From NCBI RefSeq assembly GCF_036416795.1, contig NZ_CP143867.1:5014001-5078000 (forward strand): a stretch of DNA of 64,000 nt, given 5' to 3'. This document shows, piece by piece, positions 8,192-16,912 of the stretch. How positions within the stretch are numbered: position 1 is the first letter of the stretch; the number at the start of each line of letters is the position of its first letter. Below the pieces are notes generated by a model. That model had not been told where the DNA came from. It was given only the letters and a program-made list of their open reading frames with translations, and made no database searches. The position numbers and the translations under genes are program-made. Source of the DNA: Bacteroides sp. MSB163. Lineage in GTDB: Bacteria; Bacteroidota; Bacteroidia; Bacteroidales; Bacteroidaceae.

Positions 8192-9121
8192 TTAACCCTC
8201 CTTCGCATTAAGCCAGGTTTCATTCCGGGCTATAAGTTTCTTCATGTTCTCCTTCACTCTTTCATTTAGATCAGAAGTTACAATCAGTTGCTCCAGCTTT
8301 CCGGCCACCATCCGTTGCGATTCTATAGAAACATTTTCCCATCCGGAACCTTCAACCGTGCGTTCCATATTTTCCCGTATCTTCGTGCATGAGCGCTGTC
8401 CAATCAATTGTTCAAGTCCTGAAGGCAGTTTCGTTTCCACCACTTCTCCTCTATCTCCTTTTTTCACCAGCATGATAGCAGGCAAATAACGAAGAACAGA
8501 CTTGCCAACAAAGGAATTCAGCTTTATTCTTTGCATTTTAGCGCTTTGCTGCTTGCATGTAGTGAGAAAATTAGTCATTTGTGCAATTAGAGCTTGCGCA
8601 TTACGCTTAATATGGGCGGCGGCAATAGCTTGTGTAGTAGCCAGAGATTCCGTCTGATTAACCGGAACGGTACCAATCAGATTATTCAGACGGTTCAAAG
8701 TAATGGCAACATCCCACTCGCAGAATCGAATAACGGGTTTGTCCAACTCATGAATACGGTTATGCAGAGCTACATCAAGTCCTCGGAATAACTTAGAATA
8801 ACGCTCTGACAGAATCACAAAGTCATCTCCCATTCTCTTTTTCAAATCAAGCAACGCCTCTTGTTGCTGTATCAATTCGGACGCATACGCATTTACCGAA
8901 CTTAAAGCTGTGGCATTTTTCTGTTCTATCTGAGAAGTAACCAGAGAGAAAAAGCCTTTATTAAGCCGCTTGCACAGTTTGTTCGTAGCATCCCTTTCGG
9001 CAGCAATAACAGCCGCCTCCATAGCAACCACTGCTGTTGTGACCCCGGAGACCTTATTAGATACAGTATCTATTTTATTGGCCATGTCGCGGGTATCCAC
9101 TGTAACATCATATTTTGCCAT
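8192..9121 (-). CDS. Helical protein of unknown function, paralog of the adjacent downstream gene
   Basis: The protein has 309 residues, is soluble and mainly helical. It begins MAKYDVTVDTRDMANKIDTV and continues with a long helical region that shares several blocks with the 334-residue product downstream, indicating tandem duplication. No enzyme motif, membrane segment or signal peptide is visible. The start follows the stop of the large membrane protein gene by 27 nt and the stop is 2 nt from the next start. The arrangement suggests that the two paralogs form a heteromer or act as alternate partners of the membrane-anchored component, which is inference. Confidence 0.65.
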   Translation of the reverse strand: MAKYDVTVDTRDMANKIDTVSNKVSGVTTAVVAMEAAVIAAERDATNKLCKRLNKGFFSLVTSQIEQKNATALSSVNAYASELIQQQEALLDLKKRMGDDFVILSERYSKLFRGLDVALHNRIHELDKPVIRFCEWDVAITLNRLNNLIGTVPVNQTESLATTQAIAAAHIKRNAQALIAQMTNFLTTCKQQSAKMQRIKLNSFVGKSVLRYLPAIMLVKKGDRGEVVETKLPSGLEQLIGQRSCTKIRENMERTVEGSGWENVSIESQRMVAGKLEQLIVTSDLNERVKENMKKLIARNETWLNAKEG

Positions 9122-9148
9122 AATCTTTCATTTTCAAGTTTATGAATG

Positions 9149-11425
9149 CTATTTCTCTTTCTCCAGATCGCTAAAGTCATCCAAATCGTCCAGATCATCC
9201 AAGTCGTCCAAATCACTCAGATCATCCAAATCGTCCGCTGTCTCCGATGCTTTAGGAGTCTCATGAACTTCTGGAGCCGTTGTTGTCTCTGTATTTTCCG
9301 GAACTTTCGGCTTTACAGTTTCCACTATTTCAGCCACCGGAGTCATTCTAATAGTTTTTTCCGCTTCTTCCGCCACTTTGGGTTGTGCCGCCGGTTCATC
9401 CACGTTTACGGTTTCAGTCACTTTTACGCTTTGAGGAGCATATCCCGAATAGTCCATAGCTTCGCTGTCATCCACTAATTCAGCATGGTGATTGAACACA
9501 ACATCCTGTCCTTGCTCAGCAATTTCATGTAATGAGTCGGTAGCTATCTGAGCTATATCCAAAGTCATATATTCTTCCACACAATCCTCAACAGCAGGAG
9601 CAGGCGGAATATTCGAAGCAAATGCATAAAAAGGATTGATACCTGCCAAAGGACGGCGACGATCATCCAACAAAGCCACATTATCATTAGCATCCACGAT
9701 TTCCTTTGCCATTTTATCGCGAAGACTGGCATCAAAGAATTCAATGAATCCATAAACTTTTGCCCGTTCATTAATATCACTCTGCAAAGCTTTCATGTAT
9801 TCCTTGAACTCTTCCTGAGTTTGTTTGAATGATTCAGACTGTTCGGCAAATTGCTGCAAATTACTTTCCAGCTTATCTCCTGCATTCTCCTCCAACTCCT
9901 GAGCATCTCCATCCATCATTTGTTGCAGCATCCGTGCCTTCATACGATCCAGACGTTCAAAAGTGGATTGTGCAGCAAGGAATTTTGTCAAGTTGCTACG
10001 CATAATATTAATCAAATCATCACCCGAAGTCCGGTTACGTCCATAGAAGTCCTGAGTTTCCCGATGCCATTGGTTCAGATAATCACGCTTCTGATTATCA
10101 ATGTCATTATAGATATCCAAACGGTTCAAGCGCGTTTCCGCTAACAGATTCTGTACGATAGGTGCTACGATTTCCTCTTGTATCTGGCTGATACCATAAG
10201 GCATTGTCGTACGGCTTCCGTCTTCTGCAACCCACGAATGATCCTTCATATCATAGCGCATTCGTGAACTTTCCTTCAATTGGAAAGGTGTGTAGTTCTC
10301 CACCGTATCACGGAAGTTGAAATTCGTCTGGCGAATTTTCTCCAGTTCATCCTTCTCCAACTTCGGTGAATAGTGATTATAAGAGGTTTTCAGAATGGTG
10401 AACAGCAACTGATTAGAACTTTCCACCAGCGAATTAGTGGATTTAACCTTCGCTGCCGCAATTGTCTGTACTGCATACCCCACATTTGAAATCAAGCGGC
10501 GTAATACATCTTCAAATTGCTCGCTCTGGTCAGACAATGAATGGCGCATTGCATTCAGCGAATTAAATTGCTCTATTTCTTTATCATACGCTGCCGTATC
10601 AAATACATTCAGCACAGGAGCTCCCGACGGATTGGCCGTACCATATTCATTCAAATAAGAAATAACCGGCGAATCGGGAGGAATGACAGGCATGCCTACA
10701 GAAACAGTATGCAAGTCTGACAAGAAATAAGCACTGTCACGCAAATTACGATCCATACGTCCAAAGTAATCATAGAATTTCACTTTAGGTATAGATGTTG
10801 AATAATCCTCTGTGGAAACTTCTTCCACTCCCTTGCTTTCTTCTACCAAAGGAGCTGTAGTGGAGAGTTCATCCAGCTCTCTCAATTTCTCGGAAAGTGC
10901 TCCCTGGTTATTAACTAATTGCAGTTCAAAGTTCTGTACTGAACTATTTCCGGTATGATCTATCACAAAGCTCTTATTCTCGAAAGGAACCTGACTGGCA
11001 ACGGGGACATAAACCACTCCCATCTTTTCAATCTTATAGTCTCTGAAAATCTGCTGATGCTTGTTTTCCAGTTCTTTCAACTCCACTCCGACATCATCGA
11101 TGGATTTACCGCTGGATTTAAACAGCTTGTAGTTTTTCATCCCCCAATAAAGACCGGCTACTGCAATAGCAATACTTAGCCACCCTATTACCGCTATCAA
11201 TGCAAGACCGACAACAAGAATTCCAATTCCTACGTACATCTGCGTCTGGGCTTTTTTCTTACCCGTAGCATTCATAGTCAACGAATTCTTTAATTCTCCC
11301 ATCTCCTTTTCTAATTCTTCTTCTTGCGACACTATTTTTTCTGCCGCATCTTTATAAAAATCAAAAAGGATTTTCGCTTGATCTTGATACAAATCTTGCG
11401 AAGAAGAAAAAACCTTTCCTTTCAT
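9149..11425 (-). CDS. Large membrane-anchored coiled-coil protein with acidic tail, function unknown
   Basis: The protein has 758 residues. An N-terminal coiled coil (about 20-50) precedes a hydrophobic hairpin of two membrane segments (about 64-97, IGILVVGLALIAVIGWL and SIAIAVAGLYW). Long, mostly helical stretches follow without a recognised enzyme motif. The last 30 residues are a tract built from repeated DDL units (LDDLDDLDDLDD), encoded by a near-perfect short tandem repeat. Such an acidic tail could bind a basic partner. It lies between the Sel1 gene (42 nt upstream) and the paralog pair (27 nt downstream) and is probably the membrane platform of the cluster. I do not recognise a family. 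Confidence 0.65.
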   Translation of the reverse strand: MKGKVFSSSQDLYQDQAKILFDFYKDAAEKIVSQEEELEKEMGELKNSLTMNATGKKKAQTQMYVGIGILVVGLALIAVIGWLSIAIAVAGLYWGMKNYKLFKSSGKSIDDVGVELKELENKHQQIFRDYKIEKMGVVYVPVASQVPFENKSFVIDHTGNSSVQNFELQLVNNQGALSEKLRELDELSTTAPLVEESKGVEEVSTEDYSTSIPKVKFYDYFGRMDRNLRDSAYFLSDLHTVSVGMPVIPPDSPVISYLNEYGTANPSGAPVLNVFDTAAYDKEIEQFNSLNAMRHSLSDQSEQFEDVLRRLISNVGYAVQTIAAAKVKSTNSLVESSNQLLFTILKTSYNHYSPKLEKDELEKIRQTNFNFRDTVENYTPFQLKESSRMRYDMKDHSWVAEDGSRTTMPYGISQIQEEIVAPIVQNLLAETRLNRLDIYNDIDNQKRDYLNQWHRETQDFYGRNRTSGDDLINIMRSNLTKFLAAQSTFERLDRMKARMLQQMMDGDAQELEENAGDKLESNLQQFAEQSESFKQTQEEFKEYMKALQSDINERAKVYGFIEFFDASLRDKMAKEIVDANDNVALLDDRRRPLAGINPFYAFASNIPPAPAVEDCVEEYMTLDIAQIATDSLHEIAEQGQDVVFNHHAELVDDSEAMDYSGYAPQSVKVTETVNVDEPAAQPKVAEEAEKTIRMTPVAEIVETVKPKVPENTETTTAPEVHETPKASETADDLDDLSDLDDLDDLDDLDDFSDLEKEK

Positions 11426-11467
11426 AACCAGATATGTTTTTATAGTAAATAAATAAGAATTTAATTT

Positions 11468-13237
11468 CTAATTGTAGCCTAGCTCCAACAGCTTACGCTC
11501 GGCCATTGAAAAGCCTTTCGCTTTAGCTTTCCGATACCACATGACGGCTTCGAAGATATCAATATCAACGCCTTTTCCTGTCTCATACATGATACCCAGA
11601 CAATATTGTGCTTCTGCATTTCCGGCATTGGCTAAAGATTTATAAATATCGAATGCTTTCTTGTAATCACCATTCTGCGTTGCTTCCCGAGCTGCTTCCA
11701 AAGAGTTAGTCTGAGCTTTTTTCTCTGTTTTCTCAGGTTCGGCTTGTTGCTGAGGTTCATTAACAGGAGTCTTTGCCTCCGGCTGGGCTTTAGGTTGAGG
11801 CTGTTCTTCAACTTTAGGCTGCTTTTGCTGCTCTACAGCTTTAACCGGAGTTTCCTCAGGAGTAACAACAGGCGCCACAGTCGTGGTATCCTGCACCACA
11901 GTAATAGTGTCAGCAACCATAGCCGGAGGTACAACAACTGGCTTAGGTTTGGATGCAAACACAAAATACAAACAGATCAAAACCAAGATCAGAAATATAC
12001 AGCCACCTATTATATATAGAGATTTTCTGGACTTCTTTTGAATAGCAGGGGCTTCTTCTTTTCTTTCCGGATCCGGCTGCTTCACTTCAGGCTCTGGCGA
12101 TTTTATTTCCGGTTGAGTTGATCCAACAACAACCGGCTCACTTTGCTTAATTTCCGGTTCAGCCTGTACAACTTCCGGTTCAACCTGTTTTACATCTGCT
12201 TCTGCAAGTTCCGGTTTATCCTCAGTAGGTTCTGATTTTGCTTCAACAAGTTCCGGTTCTGCTTCAGTAGGTTCGGAAACAACTTCAGCAGGTTCACTCT
12301 CTACCGATTCTATTTCCGGTTCTACTTGTTCGATCTCCGGTTCCGTTTGTTCTATTGCCGGTTCAACCAATTCATCCGCAATCTCAGTATTTTTCTCTTC
12401 TATCTCTTCTTCCTGAATATCCACTGATGCCGCAACCGGAACACTTTCTTCAAGCACTACCTCCTCTCTCCCTTCAAGGAGTTCTTCCGGTTTTTCCTCA
12501 ATAGCCTCTACTTCCTCTGGTTGACTTTCCTCAATCAATGATATTTCCGCTGGAATATCCAGTACAATAGGCTCTTGCCCTGACTTTCTATAAAATGCAT
12601 CTAAAATACCCCGAATAACACTAAAGTAATAAACTTCCTCCTTAAACAGTGATGGAAAATTCAAATACAACTGTTCAGCCATCTTCCAATACAACTCTTT
12701 ATCGGAAGTATTGTCACAAGTATCAAACAAATCATTCGCTTCTTTCAATAAAGGCAAGAAACGTAAATTGATTCGAAGCACTTTCAGTCTAAGTACATTC
12801 AGGAAATTCGCCTCACATAAATCAGCATATTCATTCAGGTACTTTACCAATTTAGGCACCTTTTCTGCATAAGGTTTTATTTGAATACGCAGCTTGTTGA
12901 CAGCCTGTTGGCACACCTCACTATCTGCCTGAGGCTTCTTGAAGTTTTCAGCAAGTACAGCCAGTTCCGGAGCTATTTTCTTTAGAATAACATGTTCCAC
13001 ATTCTTCTGAAGGGTAGACCGCAAAAGTTGAAAGCGCTCTGCATCTTTCAAGTTTAAAACAAACTTCTGAGGGAACAGATCTTTCCTTATTGCCTCCAGC
13101 ATAGCCACCAATGAAACATTATCCACTTCCAAAGCAGCAGCAATGCTTTCGCACTCTTTTAAAGTAAACTTTCCACTCTTTTCAACAATAACCCGACGGA
13201 TTTTAGTTATCTCATCCAACAAATATGTTCTATCCAT
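11468..13237 (-). CDS. Membrane protein with Glu/Pro-rich linker and C-terminal Sel1 repeats
   Basis: The protein has 589 residues. An N-terminal helical domain (about 1-215) is followed by a long Glu/Pro/Val-rich low-complexity linker (about 225-395) built from units such as VEPEIESVESEPAE. One membrane segment follows (about 405-426, YIIGGCIFLILVLICLYFVF), then a Pro/Gln-rich spacer and two Sel1-like repeats at the end (NAEAQYCLGIMYETGKGVD and the following helices). Sel1 repeats usually bind proteins. The layout suggests that the helical domain is cytoplasmic and the Sel1 domain lies across the membrane. It is the first gene of the five-gene minus-strand unit. Direct function is unknown. 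Confidence 0.7.
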   Translation of the reverse strand: MDRTYLLDEITKIRRVIVEKSGKFTLKECESIAAALEVDNVSLVAMLEAIRKDLFPQKFVLNLKDAERFQLLRSTLQKNVEHVILKKIAPELAVLAENFKKPQADSEVCQQAVNKLRIQIKPYAEKVPKLVKYLNEYADLCEANFLNVLRLKVLRINLRFLPLLKEANDLFDTCDNTSDKELYWKMAEQLYLNFPSLFKEEVYYFSVIRGILDAFYRKSGQEPIVLDIPAEISLIEESQPEEVEAIEEKPEELLEGREEVVLEESVPVAASVDIQEEEIEEKNTEIADELVEPAIEQTEPEIEQVEPEIESVESEPAEVVSEPTEAEPELVEAKSEPTEDKPELAEADVKQVEPEVVQAEPEIKQSEPVVVGSTQPEIKSPEPEVKQPDPERKEEAPAIQKKSRKSLYIIGGCIFLILVLICLYFVFASKPKPVVVPPAMVADTITVVQDTTTVAPVVTPEETPVKAVEQQKQPKVEEQPQPKAQPEAKTPVNEPQQQAEPEKTEKKAQTNSLEAAREATQNGDYKKAFDIYKSLANAGNAEAQYCLGIMYETGKGVDIDIFEAVMWYRKAKAKGFSMAERKLLELGYN

Positions 13238-13329
13238 AATACCAAATTCATAAAAAGTCTCTAAAAATACATATTATTTTCACCAAAACAACTCTTTTCA
13301 CGACTTTTTCACTCGTATAGGCCTATTTA

Positions 13330-13345
13330 TCACGGTTTTCCGTGA
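13330..13345. promoter_or_regulatory. Inverted repeat between divergent cluster and sodB
   Basis: TCACGG-TTTT-CCGTGA is a perfect 6-bp inverted repeat that extends to 9 bp with one mismatch. It lies in the 240-bp divergent region between the five-gene cluster and sodB and is not followed by a T run, so an operator is more likely than a terminator. The T/A-rich remainder of this region probably holds both promoters, but neither matches the consensus well. Confidence 0.4.
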
Positions 13346-13478
13346 CAAACTATATTTTACTTTGGAAAAATTAATAGAATCTGAGAGAACATTTATAAGA
13401 TACCAAACGTTATATTAACAAAACCATAATTCAAGACAAATTATGAATACGTTATTAACATCTTTAATGCTTATAATT

Positions 13479-14063
13479 ATGACTCACGAAATGCCGAAAC
13501 TTCCGTATGCAAATAATGCATTGGAACCTGTAATCAGTCAGCAAACCATAGATTTTCACTATGGTAAACACTTACAGACATACGTAAACAACCTCAATAA
13601 CCTGGTACCGGGTACAGAGTATGAAAACAAAGATCTAGTGACTATAGTAGCCACTGCACCGGATGGAGCAATTTTCAATAATGCCGGACAAGTATTAAAT
13701 CACACTCTCTACTTCCTGCAATTTTCTCCGAAACCTGTTCAAAACGAGCCTACTGGAAAATTAGCAGAAGCCATCAAACGCGACTTTGGAAGCTTTGACA
13801 ACTTCAAGAAAGAATTCACAGCTGCCGCTGTAGGATTGTTCGGATCAGGTTGGGCTTGGTTATCAGTAGATAAAAATGGTAAATTACATATTACCAAAGA
13901 AGCCAATGGCAGTAACCCTGTACGTTCAGGATTTACCCCCTTGTTAGGCTTTGATGTTTGGGAACACTCCTACTATCTCGATTACCAAAATCGCCGTGCC
14001 GATCATGTAAATGCTCTTTGGGGTATCATTGATTGGAATGTAGTAGGCAGCCGGATGAAATAA
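13479..14063 (+). CDS. sodB: Superoxide dismutase, Fe/Mn cambialistic type
   Basis: This 194-residue cytosolic enzyme dismutates superoxide to oxygen and hydrogen peroxide. Metal ligands are visible: His27 (IDFHYGKH), His75 (VLNHTLYF), Asp159 and His163 (GFDVWEHSYYLDY). The N-terminus MTHEMPKLPYANNALEPV closely matches the Bacteroides fragilis SOD from memory, which supports the ATG at 13479. The frame extends 12 codons upstream to 13443, but those codons are not conserved in the family. It is divergent from the five-gene cluster and is followed by its own terminator. In Bacteroides SOD is induced by oxygen. Confidence 0.95.
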   Translation: MTHEMPKLPYANNALEPVISQQTIDFHYGKHLQTYVNNLNNLVPGTEYENKDLVTIVATAPDGAIFNNAGQVLNHTLYFLQFSPKPVQNEPTGKLAEAIKRDFGSFDNFKKEFTAAAVGLFGSGWAWLSVDKNGKLHITKEANGSNPVRSGFTPLLGFDVWEHSYYLDYQNRRADHVNALWGIIDWNVVGSRMK

Positions 14064-14090
14064 CAACAACATCATAAACTCTTTTTCAAA

Positions 14091-14132
14091 AAAACGCACC
14101 TGCGGGAATTATCAGTCCCAAAGGTGCGTTTT
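14091..14132 (+). terminator. Terminator after sodB
   Basis: AACGCACCT (14093-14101) pairs with AGGTGCGTT (14122-14130), followed by TT and preceded by an A run. It lies 28 nt after the sodB stop. Confidence 0.75.
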
Positions 14133-14223
14133 GCATATCCTATCTAACATATTTTAAAGAAAAACGTTGGCTACTGAAAGCTTTTATCATTAACTTTGCT
14201 AACATAAACGTTTATCAAAAGAA

Positions 14224-14832
14224 ATGAAGCTCATTGTAGTCACAGCACCCACATTTTTTGTGGAAGAAGACAAGATTATCACGGCACTCTTTGAAGAGGG
14301 GTTGGATATTCTACATCTGCGAAAACCGGAAACACCTGCAATGTATTCCGAGCGACTTTTAACGTTGATACCAGAAAAATATCACAGGCGTATCGTCACT
14401 CATGAGCACTTTTATCTAAAAGAAGAATTCGACCTCATGGGCATTCACTTAAATACGCGCAATCCGCATGAACCGCATGACTATTCAGGTCATGTCAGTT
14501 ATACCTGCCATTCTGTAGAAGAAGTAAAAAGTAAAAAGCATTTTTACGACTATGTATTCATGAGTCCCGTTTATGACTGCATATCCAAGGAAGGAATTCT
14601 TTCCGGCTACACACCCGAAGAATTGCGTGCGGCAGGAAAAGAAAGAATCATCGATACTAAAGTCATGGCTTTAGGTGGAATTACTCCCGACAATATTCTG
14701 GAAATAAAAGATTTTGGATTTGGAGGTGCGGTAGTACTCGGTGATTTATGGAACAAATTTAATGTCTGTACAGACCGGGATTATCTGGGCGTTATCCGCC
14801 ACTTTAAGAAACTAAAAGAAATGGCGGATTAA
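14224..14832 (+). CDS. Thiamine phosphate synthase-like TIM-barrel protein (ThiE/TenI family)
   Basis: This 202-residue TIM-barrel protein belongs to the ThiE/TenI family. ThiE joins HMP-PP and thiazole phosphate to make thiamine phosphate, while TenI is an aminotransferase-like tautomerase. Visible family features are LDILHLRKP near residue 30, YTCHSVEEV, the DYVFMSPVYD loop, VMALGGIT and the phosphate-binding GFGGAVVLGDLW. It is a single gene away from a thi operon, and many Bacteroides carry such stand-alone ThiE-like proteins besides the real thiE, so enzymatic identity is uncertain. It has its own start 161 nt after sodB, beyond a terminator. Confidence 0.8.
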   Translation: MKLIVVTAPTFFVEEDKIITALFEEGLDILHLRKPETPAMYSERLLTLIPEKYHRRIVTHEHFYLKEEFDLMGIHLNTRNPHEPHDYSGHVSYTCHSVEEVKSKKHFYDYVFMSPVYDCISKEGILSGYTPEELRAAGKERIIDTKVMALGGITPDNILEIKDFGFGGAVVLGDLWNKFNVCTDRDYLGVIRHFKKLKEMAD

Positions 14833-14852
14833 AAAGTTAAAAAACATCCATA

Positions 14853-15737
14853 TTAAAATTTCCCATATTCCTTATACTCTGCACTGGCAGGTAAAGTAAA
14901 GTAGAAAGTAGATCCCTCTCCTTTTTTCGACTCTACACCAATGCCACCGCCATAGTGCTCTACAATGGATTTTGTGATGGAAAGACCTAAACCTGTACCA
15001 CGAATATTATAGTTCATCTTCACAAAGCGCTCAAAAATAGCACGGCGGCTTTCTTCATCAATACCACAACCTGTATCAGCTACGTAAAAGTAAAAACTAT
15101 CATTACTCAGACGACGGTATCCAATTCTGACACTACCTTGTTCTGTAAATTTCAATGCATTCTTTACCAGATTATTAATCACCTGCGCAAAACGTACCCG
15201 ATCAATCATTAAACGACATTGAGGCAGTTTCTCTACAAACTCGATCTGAATACCCGATGATCTGGGATGTGCATTCTCAGCAGCACATATTTCCTGAATC
15301 AATGCATTTACATCCACATCTCCATCTTTATATTCCATTGTATTGGCCTCTATTTTCGAAAAATCCAATAAATCATTGATCATCTGAACCAGGAAGTTTT
15401 TATTATCATTGATTTCTTTCAGAAAAATCATCCGCTCTTCCCTACTTAAATTATCAGTTTCAGCAAGCACATTTGTAAATCCTACGATAGCATTGAGCGG
15501 AGTACGTATTTCATGCGTCATATTGGCAATAAAGGCATTCTTCAATTGATTACTTTCCTCAGCCACTTCATTCAGTTGCTGCAATGTTTTCAAACGCTTG
15601 GTTTTATTGATGGACACAACAATCATAATAACCAGAAGCAATAAAATAATTACTCCAAAACAAAGCAGCAGTATTTCATTCTTCTGAAAAAAATCAGTAG
15701 CCCAAAGAGCATATAATGTAGAAAAATCCAGGTTCAT
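14853..15737 (-). CDS. Membrane histidine kinase without a sensor domain
   Basis: The protein has 294 residues. One membrane segment (about 22-42, ILLLCFGVIILLLLVIMIVV) is followed directly by a HisKA dimerisation domain with phospho-acceptor His75 in ANMTHEIRTPLN, then a HATPase domain with N box (INNLVKNALKFTE), G1 (DTGCGID), F box and G2 (GTGLGLSITKS). There is no periplasmic or PAS sensor, and the first 20 residues are too short to be a ligand domain. It may be regulated by a partner or through the membrane. No response regulator gene adjoins it. It is convergent with the thiE-like gene. Confidence 0.85.
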   Translation of the reverse strand: MNLDFSTLYALWATDFFQKNEILLLCFGVIILLLLVIMIVVSINKTKRLKTLQQLNEVAEESNQLKNAFIANMTHEIRTPLNAIVGFTNVLAETDNLSREERMIFLKEINDNKNFLVQMINDLLDFSKIEANTMEYKDGDVDVNALIQEICAAENAHPRSSGIQIEFVEKLPQCRLMIDRVRFAQVINNLVKNALKFTEQGSVRIGYRRLSNDSFYFYVADTGCGIDEESRRAIFERFVKMNYNIRGTGLGLSITKSIVEHYGGGIGVESKKGEGSTFYFTLPASAEYKEYGKF

Positions 15738-15842
15738 AAAGTTGGTGATTAAAATATTAGGTAATCAGACAGTTTAAGTGCTGGCAAAGATAACAAAGAA
15801 AAAACAAATATTTGATTATTAGATACATGTTTTTCCAAAAAG

Positions 15843-15886
15843 ATAGGCTGTAAACCTATTTAAAAAAGGTTTACAGCCTATAAATG
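15843..15886 (-). terminator. Terminator of the gene cut by prophage insertion
   Basis: A perfect 14-bp inverted repeat (15843-15856 and 15868-15881) with an 11-nt loop is followed on the minus strand by TCTTTTT. It lies directly downstream of the minus-strand coding remnant at 15904-15966. The stretch from 15887 to 15903 shows nothing else. Confidence 0.75.
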
Positions 15887-15903
15887 TAAGATTTTAGAGT
15901 ATT

Positions 15904-15966
15904 TTACTTCAAATCTTCAATAGCCGCCTGCGCCGCAGCCATGAGTATCTGATAATCAGCAATAAG
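15904..15966 (-). pseudogene. C-terminal remnant of a host gene at the left prophage end
   Basis: On the minus strand, 20 codons ending MAAAQAAIEDLK are open and finish with a TAA stop, 23 nt before a strong terminator. Upstream in the same frame is an immediate TAG, and no start codon is available. This is what remains when a temperate phage integrates in the 3' end of a gene: a duplicated gene tail at one border. The attachment core should therefore lie within or next to this stretch. The gene could not be named. The 130 bases from 15967 to 16097 hold nothing I can recognise. Confidence 0.5.
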
Positions 15967-16097
15967 CTATATTCCTCTAATCAATTTCCAAACTTTCAAG
16001 TATCAATATTCATCACTTTTTAGAAATTTAAAGGCTCCCTGAGCCATTCTGAGCAGTATTCGTTATTCCATTTTATCGTTCCAAATAAACATTTTCA

Positions 16098-16907
16098 TTA
16101 CTCCACCAGCTCCTTTAAATGTTCCTTCTCTCCCCATTTTAAGCTAATCCGCCCCTCTTTAGAAGAAACAACCCCTAAATAAGGAACTATACGAGGAGAA
16201 TTTATAATCTTAGTCGTATCATCCATCAATGTAATCTTTCGTTCCACAAGATTATTAATTGAATGCTTTTCAACCATATCATAATTCAGATTTGAACGGC
16301 CAAGGCTCATTACGAAATAACTTTCATTAGAACCTGTAACGTAATTAACAAGCGTCATACGATTTTTCCGGAACACAACCGCACTAAATTTTATAAGTCC
16401 CAGCCCCTCATGGATAGAACAATTTGTCTTTAGATATTTATCTTCCACCAATTTCTTCATATAATTTGTTGCATTACGACGGAAACGGTGCGTATGCTCG
16501 CGTTCTTTCTTTTCCTCAAAAGATATAAAAGAAGCACTTACAACAGCATTAATAAAGCTAGATAAATCATAGACCAAATTAGGAACTAACTTGGGATTAG
16601 ATATCTTCTTATAATAGTAAATATAGCTCTTTGCTTCTATATACTGAATCTCATAATCATCCATATAATATAGAAATAGCTTCTGATAATATGGGTCCTC
16701 AATTCCTGTTTTGCACTCATATACACCACTATCTATCCAGCCTCCATCAGTGACAATAAAATCCTCACCTCGACGTGTCAAAAAGACAGATACGAATATA
16801 TTATTAGTAGTAGCTACCGGTGTAATTATTTCCACAGTATTCCCATGCATCTTTATTTTCCATAAAGAATTATAGGAAGCTATAATATCATTTATTATAC
16901 TATTCAT
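16098..16907 (-). CDS. DUF1828/DUF1829-like protein
   Basis: The protein has 269 residues. The first 70 match the DUF1828 pattern: NTVEIITPVATTNN, a beta-rich segment, then FIVTDGGW. The C-terminal part resembles DUF1829. The molecular function of these domains is not established. No membrane segment or catalytic motif is evident. It is the promoter-distal gene of the minus-strand lysogeny module and starts 5 nt after the stop of the 191-residue gene, so the two are almost surely translated together and may form a complex. Being expressed from the prophage beside the repressor, it is a candidate for lysogenic conversion such as superinfection exclusion. That role is inference from position only. 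Confidence 0.6.
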   Translation of the reverse strand: MNSIINDIIASYNSLWKIKMHGNTVEIITPVATTNNIFVSVFLTRRGEDFIVTDGGWIDSGVYECKTGIEDPYYQKLFLYYMDDYEIQYIEAKSYIYYYKKISNPKLVPNLVYDLSSFINAVVSASFISFEEKKEREHTHRFRRNATNYMKKLVEDKYLKTNCSIHEGLGLIKFSAVVFRKNRMTLVNYVTGSNESYFVMSLGRSNLNYDMVEKHSINNLVERKITLMDDTTKIINSPRIVPYLGVVSSKEGRISLKWGEKEHLKELVE

Positions 16908-16912
16908 ATCGT

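Noticed and set aside
6175..13237. Type VI or other secretion system
   Set aside because: No sheath, Hcp, VgrG, ClpV or membrane-complex motif is visible in the five gene products.
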